Positions 16,612 to 27,511 are shown, counted from the stretch's first letter. The stretch: 64,000 nucleotides of DNA from Achromobacter sp. MYb9 (GCF_002975275.1 NZ_PCOQ01000001.1:1-64000); one strand, 5' to 3'. Numbers and translations are program-made. The notes: a model not told the origin generated them from the sequence alone.

Positions 16612-17310
16612 TCAGTCAGCTTTCTGGCGCATCAGCAAAACTTTACCAATTGCCAACACCAGCACCGCACCCAGTGCGCCCGTCATCAGCTCGAAGCTGT
16701 GATGCGTGACGCCCAATGCCGCGTCGATGCGCGCCACCGGTTCCTGCAGGGCGGGGTCGCCCACCAGCAATTCGCCTGCGATGAAGCCCAGCAGCGCCGC
16801 CCCCACCCAGACAATGAGCGGAAAACGTTCGATGACCTTCAGAAGCAGCGTGCTGCCGAAGATGACCAACGGAATGCTGATGGCCAGGCCCAAAACCAGC
16901 AAGGTCGTGTCGCCCATCGCGGCGGCGGCAACCGCCACCACGTTGTCCAGGCTCATGACCAGATCGGCAATCATGATAGTGCGAATTGCAGTCAGCAGAT
17001 TGCCTTGCGTCTTGCCTGCGCCGTCTTCGTCGCCTTCCGGCATCAGCAGCGTCACGCCGATGTAGACCAGAAGCAACGCGCCGATCAGCTTGAGCCACGG
17101 CAGCAGCAGCAATTTGGCTGCCACCAGGGTCAGCACGATACGCATGATGATCGCGGCGGCCGAACCGATCGTGATCGCTTTCTTCTGTTGGGCCGGGGGC
17201 AACGAACGCGCCGCCAGCGCAATCACCACGGCGTTGTCGCCTGATAGCAGGATGTTGACCCAAATGATCTGGAGCAGCGCTATCCAGAATGCCGCTGAAC
17301 TGAGTTCCAT
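16612..17310 (-). CDS. TerC/YjbE-family integral membrane protein (copy B)
   Basis: 232 aa, paralogous to copy A: NILLSGDNAVVIALAARSLP and IADLVMSLDNVVAVAAAA are the matching TerC motifs, with about seven membrane spans. Start at MELSSAAFW, with AGAGG just upstream. The YjbE branch of TerC proteins is known to include members behind the yybP-ykoY Mn2+ riboswitch; here a structured leader precedes the gene (see 17311-17445). Metal export or metallation of exported proteins is the family hypothesis. Confidence 0.87.
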   Translation of the reverse strand: MELSSAAFWIALLQIIWVNILLSGDNAVVIALAARSLPPAQQKKAITIGSAAAIIMRIVLTLVAAKLLLLPWLKLIGALLLVYIGVTLLMPEGDEDGAGKTQGNLLTAIRTIMIADLVMSLDNVVAVAAAAMGDTTLLVLGLAISIPLVIFGSTLLLKVIERFPLIVWVGAALLGFIAGELLVGDPALQEPVARIDAALGVTHHSFELMTGALGAVLVLAIGKVLLMRQKAD

Positions 17311-17445
17311 GCCTCTCTTTCCTAGGTGTGATCCCCCTAGGACAAACCAAATTAATGGATGAAAAAAAACGAAAGCCGTACTGACCGTCTTGGTGCGAGC
17401 CCGACGGCATTCTTGCTGGGTACGTGCGAAATTTCTTTCATTATA
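17311..17445 (-). promoter_or_regulatory. Promoter -10 and structured leader of TerC copy B
   Basis: A perfect TATAAT (17440-17445, minus strand) has no good -35. The leader of about 120 bases can form GCCGT/ACGGC followed by TTTCGTTTTTTTT, a terminator-like element well before the start codon. An alternative CCGTC/GACGG pairing uses overlapping bases, so the two are mutually exclusive. A further hairpin with CCTAGG arms (17321-17341) sits just before the ribosome-binding site. This suggests attenuation or a riboswitch. The diagnostic GGGGAGUAG of yybP-ykoY was not seen. Confidence 0.45.
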
Positions 17446-17545
17446 GTTTCGTTCAGCTTTCCGTATGATTGGACGACCGCGATATGGACACGGGATTTCC
17501 CTAGGTTCGCCCGGGAATTCCACGCCTTTACCCCTGTGCACGGAC

Positions 17546-17574
17546 AAAAAAAAGCCCGCCGAAGCGGGCTTTTT
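17546..17574 (-). terminator. Intrinsic terminator of the sucCD operon
   Basis: Stem GCCCGC/GCGGGC with a four-base loop, flanked by A- and T-tracts on both sides. On the minus strand it lies 19 bases after the sucD stop and ends in eight T. It may also work on the other strand. Confidence 0.88.
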
Positions 17575-17592
17575 GGCGCAATGCTGAAAGAC

Positions 17593-18474
17593 TTACAGCA
17601 CCGACTTGAGCAGCTTGCCCATTTCGGAGGGGTTGCGCGTGGTGCGGATGCCGCAAGCTTCCATGACTTCCAGCTTGGCGTCGGCCGTGTCGGCGCCGCC
17701 GGAGATCAGGGCGCCCGCGTGGCCCATGCGCTTTCCGGGAGGAGCGGTGACACCAGCGATGAAGCCGACGACCGGCTTCTTCATGTTGTCCTTCGCCCAC
17801 TCGGCAGCGTTGACTTCGTCCGGGCCGCCGATTTCGCCGATCATGATGACGGCGTCGGTGTCGGGATCGTCATTGAACATCTTCAGGACGTCAACGTGCT
17901 TCAGGCCGTTGATGGGATCGCCACCGATACCGACGGCGCTGGATTGACCCAGGCCCAGTTCGGTGACTTGCGCCACGGCTTCGTACGTCAGGGTGCCCGA
18001 ACGGCTGACGATGCCGATGCGGCCCTTACGGTGGATGTGGCCCGGCATGATGCCGATCTTGATTTCGTCCGGCGTGATCAGACCCGGGCAGTTCGGGCCC
18101 AGCAGCAGCGTCTTGCTGCCCTTGGCCTTCATGCGGTTCTTGACTTCCAGCATGTCGCGAACGGGGATGCCTTCGGTGATGCAGATCACCAGATCCAGTT
18201 CGGCTTCGACAGCTTCCCAGATGGCGGCGGCGGCGCCGGCGGGCGGCACGTAGATGACGGACACGGTTGCGCCGGTGTCGGCCTTGGCTTCCTTCACCGA
18301 AGCGAAGATCGGCACGCCTTCAAAGTCTTCACCCGCTTTCTTGGGGTTCACGCCGGCCACGAAGGCAGCTTTACCATTGGCGTACTCACGGCACATGCGG
18401 GTGTGGAACTGGCCCGTCTTGCCCGTGATGCCCTGGGTGATGACTTTGGTGTCCTTGTTGATCAGAATCGACAT
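17593..18474 (-). CDS. sucD: Succinyl-CoA synthetase alpha subunit
   Basis: 293 aa. With SucC it converts succinyl-CoA to succinate with nucleotide triphosphate formation in the TCA cycle. The N-terminal CoA-binding part has [12 protein letters not shown], and the phosphorylated His lies in [14 protein letters not shown]. The alpha-subunit tail [13 protein letters not shown] is present. It is 22 bases downstream of sucC and ends before a strong terminator. Confidence 0.97.
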   Translation of the reverse strand: MSILINKDTKVITQGITGKTGQFHTRMCREYANGKAAFVAGVNPKKAGEDFEGVPIFASVKEAKADTGATVSVIYVPPAGAAAAIWEAVEAELDLVICITEGIPVRDMLEVKNRMKAKGSKTLLLGPNCPGLITPDEIKIGIMPGHIHRKGRIGIVSRSGTLTYEAVAQVTELGLGQSSAVGIGGDPINGLKHVDVLKMFNDDPDTDAVIMIGEIGGPDEVNAAEWAKDNMKKPVVGFIAGVTAPPGKRMGHAGALISGGADTADAKLEVMEACGIRTTRNPSEMGKLLKSVL

Positions 18475-18496
18475 TTGTGAATCCTTGGGTATTTTT

Positions 18497-19657
<1,161 letters not shown>

Positions 19658-19667
19658 GTGTTACCTG

Positions 19668-20270
19668 TCAGGACGTATGAGAAAGAGAAGGTGAATCGGA
19701 GGACGAATCGGCCGATGCCTCAGCGCTACCCCCGGTGTACCACTTGGGATAGTGCTCAGCCACCACCGGACCGCCAGTGCTGAGCGCATGACAGCCATCC
19801 AATTGGAATGGACGCCGGTTCGGGTTGGTTTCCTGCCGCCGGCGGTTGGCCATGGTCTGGACTGCCGCGGTGGGAAGCACCTGCGACAGCTCGGTCATGT
19901 GCGTACAGCCTTCCACGTGCCCGAACCGCTCTTTGACCTGGCGGCGGAATCCCTTAAGCAGATTCATGCCGATCAGATCAGTGTAAGCCGGCTCGATGGC
20001 CATGCAATGACCGCCGTAAGGGGCCGCATCATAGACAGCCTGCGCCGCCACGATCGAGAAATTCTCGTCGATGGTGATGCGCAGGTGCATATGGTGGATG
20101 GGCTGCCCGGCCTTGAACATCTTGCCGTCGCTCTTGGGAAAATCGTACGCCTTCACGTCGATCAGCTCGGCTTCCAGATCCCAGTTGCCGTCCTCGCGCG
20201 CATACGACTGCACGCGTATGGAACGCGTGTGTAGCGGTTGACGAGGGTAATCCGGCGGTGGCAAGGGCAT
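19668..20270 (-). CDS. DUF2889 family protein preceding sucCD
   Basis: 200 aa, starting MPLPPPDYPRQPLHTRSIRV. The motif series YAREDGNWDLEAELIDVKAY, IHHMHLRITID and CTHMTELSQVLPTAAVQT matches DUF2889. The Cys/His-containing block GGHCMAIEPAY and the GCTH element hint at metal binding, but no activity is established. The C-terminal 30 residues are Ser-rich. The ten-base gap to sucC suggests co-transcription; family members recur next to acyl-CoA genes, which is suggestive only. Confidence 0.8.
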   Translation of the reverse strand: MPLPPPDYPRQPLHTRSIRVQSYAREDGNWDLEAELIDVKAYDFPKSDGKMFKAGQPIHHMHLRITIDENFSIVAAQAVYDAAPYGGHCMAIEPAYTDLIGMNLLKGFRRQVKERFGHVEGCTHMTELSQVLPTAAVQTMANRRRQETNPNRRPFQLDGCHALSTGGPVVAEHYPKWYTGGSAEASADSSSDSPSLSHTS

Positions 20271-20329
20271 GCTGGGGGCCTGCGGGGCGAAGATGGCCTG
20301 CGCATGGTGCGCGGCAACAAAACCTTGAA

Positions 20330-20356
20330 AGTATAGCGCAGGCAGCCGGGCCTCAA
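20330..20356 (-). promoter_or_regulatory. Candidate promoter for DUF2889-sucCD
   Basis: On the minus strand TTGAGG (20351-20356) is followed by a short 15-base spacer and TATACT (20330-20335). It overlaps the 3' end of the upstream transferase-like gene and leaves a leader of about 55 bases before the DUF2889 ATG. The spacing is suboptimal, so this is tentative. Confidence 0.35.
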
Positions 20357-20955
20357 CCGGCTTGCCGCGGGTCGTTTTCTGGGGGACAGAGCGCGGCGGA
20401 GGCCCAGAGACCCTCGTGGCGCACCTGGCTGGTCAGGCGCGCGGCGGCCAAATGGCATTCGCGCACGGGCGTGTATTCCTCCAATCCGCGGCGGCACGCC
20501 TTTAACCGGGCTTCCAGTGCGCTCCAGGCGCGGGCGAAGGCGTCCGCGCGTCCGGCTGGCTCGCAAGCCGCCAAGCGGGCCGCGGCCGCCGGCCCGCAGT
20601 AGAGCCGGGCAACGTCGATGTCGCCTTCCCCGCCCCCGGCCCCGCCATCCACGGCGGCCAGGTCCACGCCCGGCATGCCCAGGCGCGACAGGCCGCACAG
20701 AATATAAGGGCCACAGTAAGACAAGGAACTGTTCCACCGCGAGCCCGCAGCCGGGGCGGGCCCCTTGGGCGTCTCGATCCAGCCTGCCTGCGCCTCTCCC
20801 CGGCGCACCCGTTCCGCCGCCAACCAGGCCCGGGCGGCCAGGCGCTGCCTTTCCCGGCCCGCGACCACGTGCAGCAGCCACAACTCGACCGGCGCGCCCT
20901 CCCCGGTCAGCCGTAGCGCCGGCGCGGTCATCGGCGCGGCGAGAGCGGCCGTCAT
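20353..20955 (-). CDS. Divergent 4'-phosphopantetheinyl transferase-like protein
   Basis: 200 aa, coupled to the NRPS gene by an ATGA overlap. Sfp-superfamily landmarks can be recognised: TPKG near residue 62, an NSS-x-S-Y segment near 75 in place of the usual N-L-S-H, GVDL at 96-99 with Mg-binding Asp98, and W-S-A-L-E-A-R-L-K at 144-152 in place of WxxKEAxxK. The second acidic ligand after GVD is Ala here, and the motif-2 His is missing. Position next to a carrier-protein synthetase supports a role in activating it, but activity may be reduced or altered. Confidence 0.65.
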   Translation of the reverse strand: MTAALAAPMTAPALRLTGEGAPVELWLLHVVAGRERQRLAARAWLAAERVRRGEAQAGWIETPKGPAPAAGSRWNSSLSYCGPYILCGLSRLGMPGVDLAAVDGGAGGGEGDIDVARLYCGPAAAARLAACEPAGRADAFARAWSALEARLKACRRGLEEYTPVRECHLAAARLTSQVRHEGLWASAALCPPENDPRQAG

Positions 20956-23900
20956 CGTTTCCACGGCGTGGCCGGACTGCCCATCCAGGCCTGCCCGGCC
21001 GGGATGGTTTCGCCCTTCAGCACCAGGGTCAGGGGCCCGAGCACGGCGCGGTCCTCGACCTGGGTGTCGTACAGGATCGTGCTGCGGGGACCGACATTGA
21101 CGCCATGGCCGATGTGGACCCGCCCGATCTTCATGACACGGTCCTCGAACAGGTGGGTCTGCGGCCCGGACCCGGCATGCAGCACCGCATCGTCGCCGAT
21201 CAGGACGCAGTCGTATTCGGTGACGTCGGTGGTGTCCATGAATACGCGCTTGCCGATGCGGGCGCCCATGCAGCGCAGCGCCAGCGGCAGCCAGGGCGTG
21301 GCGCGCAGGAAGTTGAAGAAATTGGGCACTGCGATCGACTCGTACAAGCTGGTCACCGCCTCGCTCTTCCAGACGAACGGCGTCCACATGGGCTCGGCCC
21401 GCGGCCGGTACCGCCCCATCAGCGCCCACTTCAGCAGCACCAGGAACAGGAACGTGCCCAGGCCGTACAGCACGCCCGCCAGCATCAGTTCATCGAAGGC
21501 GGCCAGGAAACCCTGGGCCGCGGCGATCGGGATGATCTTCATGACGGTCAAATAGCCCACCGCGATCACGACCGCCAGCGGCAGGATCATCCGCATGCCC
21601 TCGACCGCACCGCGCGCGACCTTGCGGCCCAGGCTGGGCCGGAACGTCAGATGCGCGGCGAACCCCGCCGTCTGCTCGCGCGCCGGCAAGGCCAGCGGCG
21701 GATTGCCCAGCCAGGTTTGGCCGCTGGCCATGCGGCCGTTCGCCGGCGCCCGGCTCTGCACCCCGATGAGCACGTCGTCGGGCAGCACCGAGCCGTCGGG
21801 CACATAGGCGCCGTTGCCCACAAAGGTGCGGTTGCCAATGACGGTGGGCCGCATCGTCATCCACCCGCGATCGATTTCCTCGTCGCCCAGCATGACGCCG
21901 TCGGCGATGAAGCTATCGCGGCCCAGGGTCAGCATGTCGGGCACGATTCCCATGGCGGTGGAGATTTCGGTGCCGCGTCCGACTTTCGCGCCCAGCAGCC
22001 GGTACCAGGTGCCGGCGTAGATCGACGCATACAAGCCATGCAGCACGCTCAGGCTGGATTCCTGGATCTGGTTGGTGAGCCAGCGGCGCAGATAGATCTG
22101 CCCGTAGACCGGCCAGCGCCCGCCCGTCAATCTGGGCAGGAGCGCCCAGCGCAGCATGGCGGACACCAGCACCGTCAACAACAGCAGCAAGGCGCTGGCG
22201 GGCAGCGCCAGCAGCAGATAGCAGAGGAAGGCGTAGGGCCAGGACACGCGGTCGCCCATCAGGTCCAGCCAGCGCGCGTCGATCCAATCGATCAGCACGA
22301 AGCTGGGAAACACCGGCATGAAGAACAACGCCGCGATCAGCGTGCCGCCCAGGGCGTAAGCCATCACGTCCAGCTGGCGCAGGCGCCCTGCGCGCGCGGG
22401 GCGAGGCGGCAGATCGGGCTTGGTCGCCAGAGGGTCGTGGCGCGCAGGCGCGCCCGTCCACACCTGTCCGGCGGGCACCCGTGCCCCCGATGCCAGCGAC
22501 GACAGGCCGTCCAGCCGCGCGCCCTCGCCCATCGACACGTTGCCTTGCAGCACGGCGTACGATCCGACGTGGGCGTTGTCCGCCAACGTGATCGGCGCCA
22601 CTTCCCAGACGTCGCCACGCACCACGAAGTTCTCGAGGTTGACGGCGGCCCCGATGCTGACGCCATCGCCAATCGACAGCAGGTCCGGCGCGCGGACCGA
22701 GATGCGGCCGATGGCGGCGTCGCGGCCGATGCGCGCCCCCAGCGCGCGCAGGTACCAACCCTGCAGCGGCGAGCCGGCCAGCAGATGCGCTGGCGGAATG
22801 TCCAACACCCGGTCCACCAGCCACCAACGATAGAAGCGCCAGCCATACAGCGGATAGCGGCCCGGCCTGAGTCTTCCCAGGATGCCCCATTTGCAGGCCA
22901 CGGCCACGCCGAAGCTCAGCAGATTGCAAGCCAGATAGCTGGCGATGGACAGCGCCACCGCGCGCCAGACCGAGTCGCCCTCATCGCCTGTCCAATAGTG
23001 ATAGGTGAAGAACGGCGTCAGCCAGATCAGCATGCGCACGCCGATCAGCAGCGGCAGCGCGGCAAGCTGGCCCAGGCCGCAGAGCCAGCGCCGCCATTCC
23101 GGCACGCGGCTGGCGACATCGTCGGCCTGGGTCGCGCCCGCACTTCTGCCATCGCTTTCATCTTGCGCCGCCGTGGGCGGTGCGGCCGTCAACGCATCCA
23201 GCCGCGCCGCCAGGGCGCCCAGGCCAGGGTGCTGATAGAGGTCATGCATCGTCAGCGCCGACAACGGCGGATGCTTGCGCAACGCGGACACCAACCGCGC
23301 GGCCAACAGCGAATGCCCGCCCAGGTCGCGGAAGAAATCGCTGGCCAGACGCAGCGGCTGGCCGGGGAACAGCGCACGCAACGCGTCGAACAGCGCCTGT
23401 TCGCCAGGGGTGACGGCATCGTCGTCTTCGCCGCCGGGTTCGGACACGGTGTCCAGTTCACGCGCCTTGAGCGCCTTTCGGTCGATTTTTCCGGACGTCA
23501 GGCGCGGCACCTCGGCCACCCGTTCAAAACGCGCCGGAATCATATAGGCGGGTAGATCCTGCGCCAGCGCGGCCCGCAAGGCATGCAGGTCCAGCCGCGC
23601 CTCGCCCTCGGGTTTCACGAACGCCACCAGCTGGTCGATGCCTGCCAGATCGCGCAACACCACCGCCGCCGCGCCCACGCCCGGCTGCCGGTACAGCGCT
23701 GCTTCGATTTCGCCCAGTTCGACGCGGAACCCGCGCACCTTCACCTGGTCATCGCTGCGGCCCAGGCACTGGATCTGCCCGTGTTCGTCGATGCGAGCCA
23801 GATCGCCGCTGCGATACATGCGCGTGTCATGACTGCCGCCGGGCCTGGGGTTGGGCAAGAATTTTTCCGCCGTCAGTTCGGCACGTCCCAGATAGCCGGC

Positions 23901-24950
23901 CGCCACGCCCGGACCGGTGATGCAAAGCTCGCCTACCTGCCCTTGCGGCAGCACGGCGCCATCTTCGCCGCGAATCAGCATGCCGTAATTGGGCAGCGGC
24001 GTGCCGATGGTCACGGGCTGGCCCGGCAGCAATTCCGCCAGGCTGGCCGATACCGTGGTTTCCGTCGGGCCATAAGAGTTGAACAGACGCCGGCCCGGGG
24101 TGGCCCAGCGCGGCACAAGAAAGTCCGGGCACACCTCGCCGCCCAGATTCACCAGCCGCAAGCCGGGCACGTCGCGCGCAAACAGCGCCAGCAGGGTCGG
24201 CACGGCATGCAGCACGGTGATGCCTTCCCGCGCCAGCGCCTCGGGCAGACCTTCGGGGTCGGTCGTCAACATCTTGGGGGCGACCCACAGACTTGCGCCG
24301 ACCAGGTAGCTGATCCAGATTTCTTCGAACGACATGTCGAAGGCCACCGAGAAGCCCTGGTAGACCTTGTCGCCGTACCGCACGCCCAGCACCGCGTTTT
24401 CGCTGCGCAGGAAATGGCAGATGGCGGCCTGGCTGATCGGCACGCCCTTCGGTTTGCCGGTCGAGCCGGACGTGTAGATCACGTAGGCGGGATGCTCGGG
24501 CAGCAGCTCCTCGCGCTTGCGCAAGACGCCGTCGACAGGCGTCGACAGTTCACCGGGTGTCCATGTGATCAGGCCATCCAGGCGCACATCGGCGCACGCG
24601 ATCAGCCCCTGCGCGCCCGCATCCTGCAGACAGGCGTGCATGCGGTCGGGTGGCGTATCGGATTCGAATGGCAACCAGGCCGCGCCCGCCTTGGCGATGG
24701 CTGCCTGCATCACAAGCAGATCGGCACCGCGCGGCAGGCACAGGCCCACGATATGGCCGGCGCGCACGCCAGCCTCGATCAGATGGTGCGCGGCCAGATC
24801 GGCACGCCGTCCCAGCCCGTCGTAGTCAAGTGTTTGATCGCGCCAGTGGATGGCGGTGGCGGCGGGATGCCGCAGAATCGTGGCTTCCAGAATATCGGGC
24901 AACGTTTCCGCGGCAAGCAGATCGGGCCGATAAGGGCCTTGGAGAATCAT
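20952..24950 (-). CDS. Pls/PosA-type single-module NRPS with C-terminal membrane and left-handed beta-helix repeats
   Basis: 1332 aa. Adenylation domain, about residues 1-500: A3 YTSGSTGKPKG (159-169), A4 with Asp205 in AFDMSFEEIW, A5 NSYGPTETT, A7 YRSGDL, A8 around 399-418, and A10 Lys488. The retained Asp of A4 indicates an alpha-amino acid substrate. Carrier domain: LGGHS with Ser547 for phosphopantetheine. There is no condensation or thioesterase domain. Residues about 620-1332 hold membrane helices alternating with hexapeptide (LbH) segments in three similar units, each ending P/S-x-Q-x-W-x-G-x-P. This is the architecture of the NRPS terminal-domain family that includes epsilon-poly-lysine synthetase. 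The product is unknown; a homopolyamide or aminoacyl-modified envelope component is inference. Confidence 0.88.
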   Translation of the reverse strand: MILQGPYRPDLLAAETLPDILEATILRHPAATAIHWRDQTLDYDGLGRRADLAAHHLIEAGVRAGHIVGLCLPRGADLLVMQAAIAKAGAAWLPFESDTPPDRMHACLQDAGAQGLIACADVRLDGLITWTPGELSTPVDGVLRKREELLPEHPAYVIYTSGSTGKPKGVPISQAAICHFLRSENAVLGVRYGDKVYQGFSVAFDMSFEEIWISYLVGASLWVAPKMLTTDPEGLPEALAREGITVLHAVPTLLALFARDVPGLRLVNLGGEVCPDFLVPRWATPGRRLFNSYGPTETTVSASLAELLPGQPVTIGTPLPNYGMLIRGEDGAVLPQGQVGELCITGPGVAAGYLGRAELTAEKFLPNPRPGGSHDTRMYRSGDLARIDEHGQIQCLGRSDDQVKVRGFRVELGEIEAALYRQPGVGAAAVVLRDLAGIDQLVAFVKPEGEARLDLHALRAALAQDLPAYMIPARFERVAEVPRLTSGKIDRKALKARELDTVSEPGGEDDDAVTPGEQALFDALRALFPGQPLRLASDFFRDLGGHSLLAARLVSALRKHPPLSALTMHDLYQHPGLGALAARLDALTAAPPTAAQDESDGRSAGATQADDVASRVPEWRRWLCGLGQLAALPLLIGVRMLIWLTPFFTYHYWTGDEGDSVWRAVALSIASYLACNLLSFGVAVACKWGILGRLRPGRYPLYGWRFYRWWLVDRVLDIPPAHLLAGSPLQGWYLRALGARIGRDAAIGRISVRAPDLLSIGDGVSIGAAVNLENFVVRGDVWEVAPITLADNAHVGSYAVLQGNVSMGEGARLDGLSSLASGARVPAGQVWTGAPARHDPLATKPDLPPRPARAGRLRQLDVMAYALGGTLIAALFFMPVFPSFVLIDWIDARWLDLMGDRVSWPYAFLCYLLLALPASALLLLLTVLVSAMLRWALLPRLTGGRWPVYGQIYLRRWLTNQIQESSLSVLHGLYASIYAGTWYRLLGAKVGRGTEISTAMGIVPDMLTLGRDSFIADGVMLGDEEIDRGWMTMRPTVIGNRTFVGNGAYVPDGSVLPDDVLIGVQSRAPANGRMASGQTWLGNPPLALPAREQTAGFAAHLTFRPSLGRKVARGAVEGMRMILPLAVVIAVGYLTVMKIIPIAAAQGFLAAFDELMLAGVLYGLGTFLFLVLLKWALMGRYRPRAEPMWTPFVWKSEAVTSLYESIAVPNFFNFLRATPWLPLALRCMGARIGKRVFMDTTDVTEYDCVLIGDDAVLHAGSGPQTHLFEDRVMKIGRVHIGHGVNVGPRSTILYDTQVEDRAVLGPLTLVLKGETIPAGQAWMGSPATPWKR

Positions 24951-25026
24951 AGGGACGGCGACGATCCGGCTGTGGGGATTTTCTGTTTATTGACCCGTGC
25001 CGTCAAAATTCGTTCAGAGCATCCAT

Positions 25027-25070
25027 AAAAAAAGCCCCTGGTTCGTGCGTGCAACGCACGAACCAGGGGC
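25027..25070 (-). terminator. Strong intrinsic terminator after metE
   Basis: A perfect stem of about 16 bp (GCCCCTGGTTCGTGCG paired with its complement) with a short loop ends in TTTTTTT on the minus strand. It lies about 50 bases beyond the metE stop and 77 bases before the NRPS start, insulating the two units. Confidence 0.92.
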
Positions 25071-25122
25071 GCTTGCCCAAGCCGCCGATCACCCCGAAGG
25101 CTGGCGGTCGGACGGGCGGTCG

Positions 25123-27420
25123 TCAGGCCGATTGGCGCAGCGCGCGGGCCGCTTGCACCATGCTGATCAGCGCGGCTTCGGTTTCGGGCCAGGCGCGCGT
25201 CTTCAGGCCGCAGTCAGGATTCACCCACAGGCGTTCCTTGGGCAGGCGGGCGGCCGCCTTTTCCATCAGGCCGACCATCCAGTCCACTTCCGGCACGTTG
25301 GGCGAATGGATGTCGTACACGCCGGGGCCGATATCGTTCGGATAGTCGAAGTCTTCAAACGCTTTGAGCAGATCCATGTTGGAGCGCGACGTTTCGATCG
25401 TGATGACGTCCGCGTCCATCGCGGCGATCGATTCGATGATGTCGTTGAACTCGGAATAGCACATGTGGGTGTGGATCTGCGTTTCATCGCGCACGCCGGC
25501 GGTCGACAGGCGGAAGCAGTCCACGGCCCAGTCCAGGTACGCCTTCCAGTCGGCGCGGCGCAGCGGCAGGCCTTCGCGGATGGCGGGCTCGTCGATCTGG
25601 ATGACGCTGATGCCGGCGGCTTCCAGATCCACCACTTCGTCGCGCAGCGCCAACGCCAATTGGCGGCAGGTCTGTTCACGCGGCTGGTCGTCGCGCACGA
25701 ACGACCATTGCAGAATGGTGACCGGACCGGTCAACATGCCCTTCACCGGTTTGTCCGTCAGCGACTGCGCGTAGGACGACCAGCCCACCGTCATTGGCGC
25801 GGGCCGGGCTACGTCGCCGAAAATGATCGGCGGCTTGACGCAGCGCGACCCGTAGCTTTGCACCCAGCCATTCTTGGTGAACGCGAAGCCGGCCAGCAGT
25901 TCGCCAAAGTACTCCACCATGTCGTTGCGCTCGGGTTCGCCGTGCACCAGCACGTCCAGGCCCACCTTTTCCTGGAAGCGAATGACTTCCTCGATTTCCT
26001 TGCGGATGGCGGTCTCGTAACCCGAGTCCGTCAGCGCGCCGGCCTTCCAGTCGCGGCGCAGCGCGCGGATCTCGGCGGTCTGCGGGAATGAACCGATCGT
26101 GGTGGTCGGGTAGGCGGGCAAGCCCAGTTGTTCTTGCTGGCGGGCGATGCGGCCGGCGAACGGCGCGCGGTCGCGCGACACGCCGGCGGCGCCGGACATG
26201 CGCTGGCCCACCACGGGATTATGGATGCGGGCCGACGAACGGCGCGCCGCCAACGCGGCGCGTTGCTCGACCAGCCCCGTCTGCACCGTGGGTTCCGTGG
26301 CGCTATCCAACGCGCGGCCCAGCAGGCTCAGTTCTTCCAGCTTCTGCGCAGCAAACGACAGCCAGCTCTTGAGTTCGGCGTCCAGTTCCGTTTCGCGGGC
26401 CAGGTCCACCGGCACATGCAATAGCGAGCACGACGGAGCCAGCCACAGGCGGTCGCCGAGTTGCCGCTTGATCGGCGCCAACGCGGCGATGGCGGCGTCC
26501 AGATCGGTGCGCCAGATGTTGCGGCCGTTGATGATGCCAGCGGACAGCACCTGATCGGCGCGCAGGCCGGCCACGACGTCGGCCAATTGCTCCGGCGCGC
26601 GGACCAGGTCTACATGCAGGCCGGCCACGGGCAGGGACTGGGCGGTGGCCAGGTTGTCCTTCAGCCCGTCGAAGTACGTGGCGATCAGCAGCTTGACCGG
26701 GCTGGCGGCCAACGCCGCATACACCCGCTTGAAGGCATCGCGCCACGCTTGCGGCAGGTCCAGCACCAGGATGGGTTCATCAATCTGCACCCACTCCACG
26801 CCCTGCTTGGCAAAGCGGGCCAGCACGTCTTCGTACACCGGCAGCAGCGCGGCCAGCAGTTGCAGCTTGCCTTCGTCGGCAGCGCCCGCCACAAAAGCAT
26901 CGCCCTTGCCCAGGTACAGCCAGGTCAGCGGACCCGGGATCACCGGTTTGACGGCGTGGCCCAGCGCTTGCGCTTCCTTGATCTGCTCGAACAGCGATTC
27001 GCGCGCAATGCGAAACGTCTGGCCGGGAACCAGTTCCGGCACGATGTAGTGGTAGTTGGTGTCGAACCACTTGGTCATTTCGCAGGCGGCGGCAGGCTTG
27101 CCCGTGGGCGCGCGGCCGCGGCCCATGCGAAACAGCGTGTCCAGCGTCACGGGTTCCTTGTCGTTCTGGCCGAAACGGGCGGGTACGGCGCCCAGCAGCG
27201 TGCTCCACTCCAGAATCTGGTCATACCAGGCGAAGTCACCCACGGGCACGAACTTCAGGCCAGCCACGGCTTGCAGCTTCCAGTGCCTGGCGCGCAATTC
27301 ACGGCCAGTTTCTTCAAGCGCTTCGGCACTTTGCTTGCCGGCCCAATATGCCTCCACCGCGCGCTTCAGTTCGCGCTGGGCGCCGATACGGGGAAACCCA
27401 AGATTATGAATAGTAGTCAT
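25123..27420 (-). CDS. metE: Cobalamin-independent methionine synthase
   Basis: 765 aa, full length. It transfers a methyl group from methyl-tetrahydrofolate polyglutamate to homocysteine. N-terminal [19 protein letters not shown], the central [11 protein letters not shown], the zinc ligands in [12 protein letters not shown] and the C-terminal NPDCGLKTR Cys are all present. Start set at 27420; the frame continues 7 codons upstream with no better site. It is divergent from metR, which is expected to regulate it. Confidence 0.97.
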   Translation of the reverse strand: MTTIHNLGFPRIGAQRELKRAVEAYWAGKQSAEALEETGRELRARHWKLQAVAGLKFVPVGDFAWYDQILEWSTLLGAVPARFGQNDKEPVTLDTLFRMGRGRAPTGKPAAACEMTKWFDTNYHYIVPELVPGQTFRIARESLFEQIKEAQALGHAVKPVIPGPLTWLYLGKGDAFVAGAADEGKLQLLAALLPVYEDVLARFAKQGVEWVQIDEPILVLDLPQAWRDAFKRVYAALAASPVKLLIATYFDGLKDNLATAQSLPVAGLHVDLVRAPEQLADVVAGLRADQVLSAGIINGRNIWRTDLDAAIAALAPIKRQLGDRLWLAPSCSLLHVPVDLARETELDAELKSWLSFAAQKLEELSLLGRALDSATEPTVQTGLVEQRAALAARRSSARIHNPVVGQRMSGAAGVSRDRAPFAGRIARQQEQLGLPAYPTTTIGSFPQTAEIRALRRDWKAGALTDSGYETAIRKEIEEVIRFQEKVGLDVLVHGEPERNDMVEYFGELLAGFAFTKNGWVQSYGSRCVKPPIIFGDVARPAPMTVGWSSYAQSLTDKPVKGMLTGPVTILQWSFVRDDQPREQTCRQLALALRDEVVDLEAAGISVIQIDEPAIREGLPLRRADWKAYLDWAVDCFRLSTAGVRDETQIHTHMCYSEFNDIIESIAAMDADVITIETSRSNMDLLKAFEDFDYPNDIGPGVYDIHSPNVPEVDWMVGLMEKAAARLPKERLWVNPDCGLKTRAWPETEAALISMVQAARALRQSA

Positions 27421-27511
27421 GACAACACCGCCCTTAGACAAGATTTGCTCAAGTGATGGTTATTGTGCAGGCGAAGTTATATGAATCAAAATCAATGTCT
27501 ACATTCATTAG

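Noticed and set aside
17311-17445. Canonical yybP-ykoY riboswitch
   Set aside because: The leader is structured, but the diagnostic GGGGAGUAG segment was not found, so only a generic structured leader is claimed.
20517-23555. About 1000-codon plus-strand frame opposite the NRPS
   Set aside because: GC-driven antisense frame with low-complexity Gln/His/Arg composition; the minus frame has all NRPS motifs.
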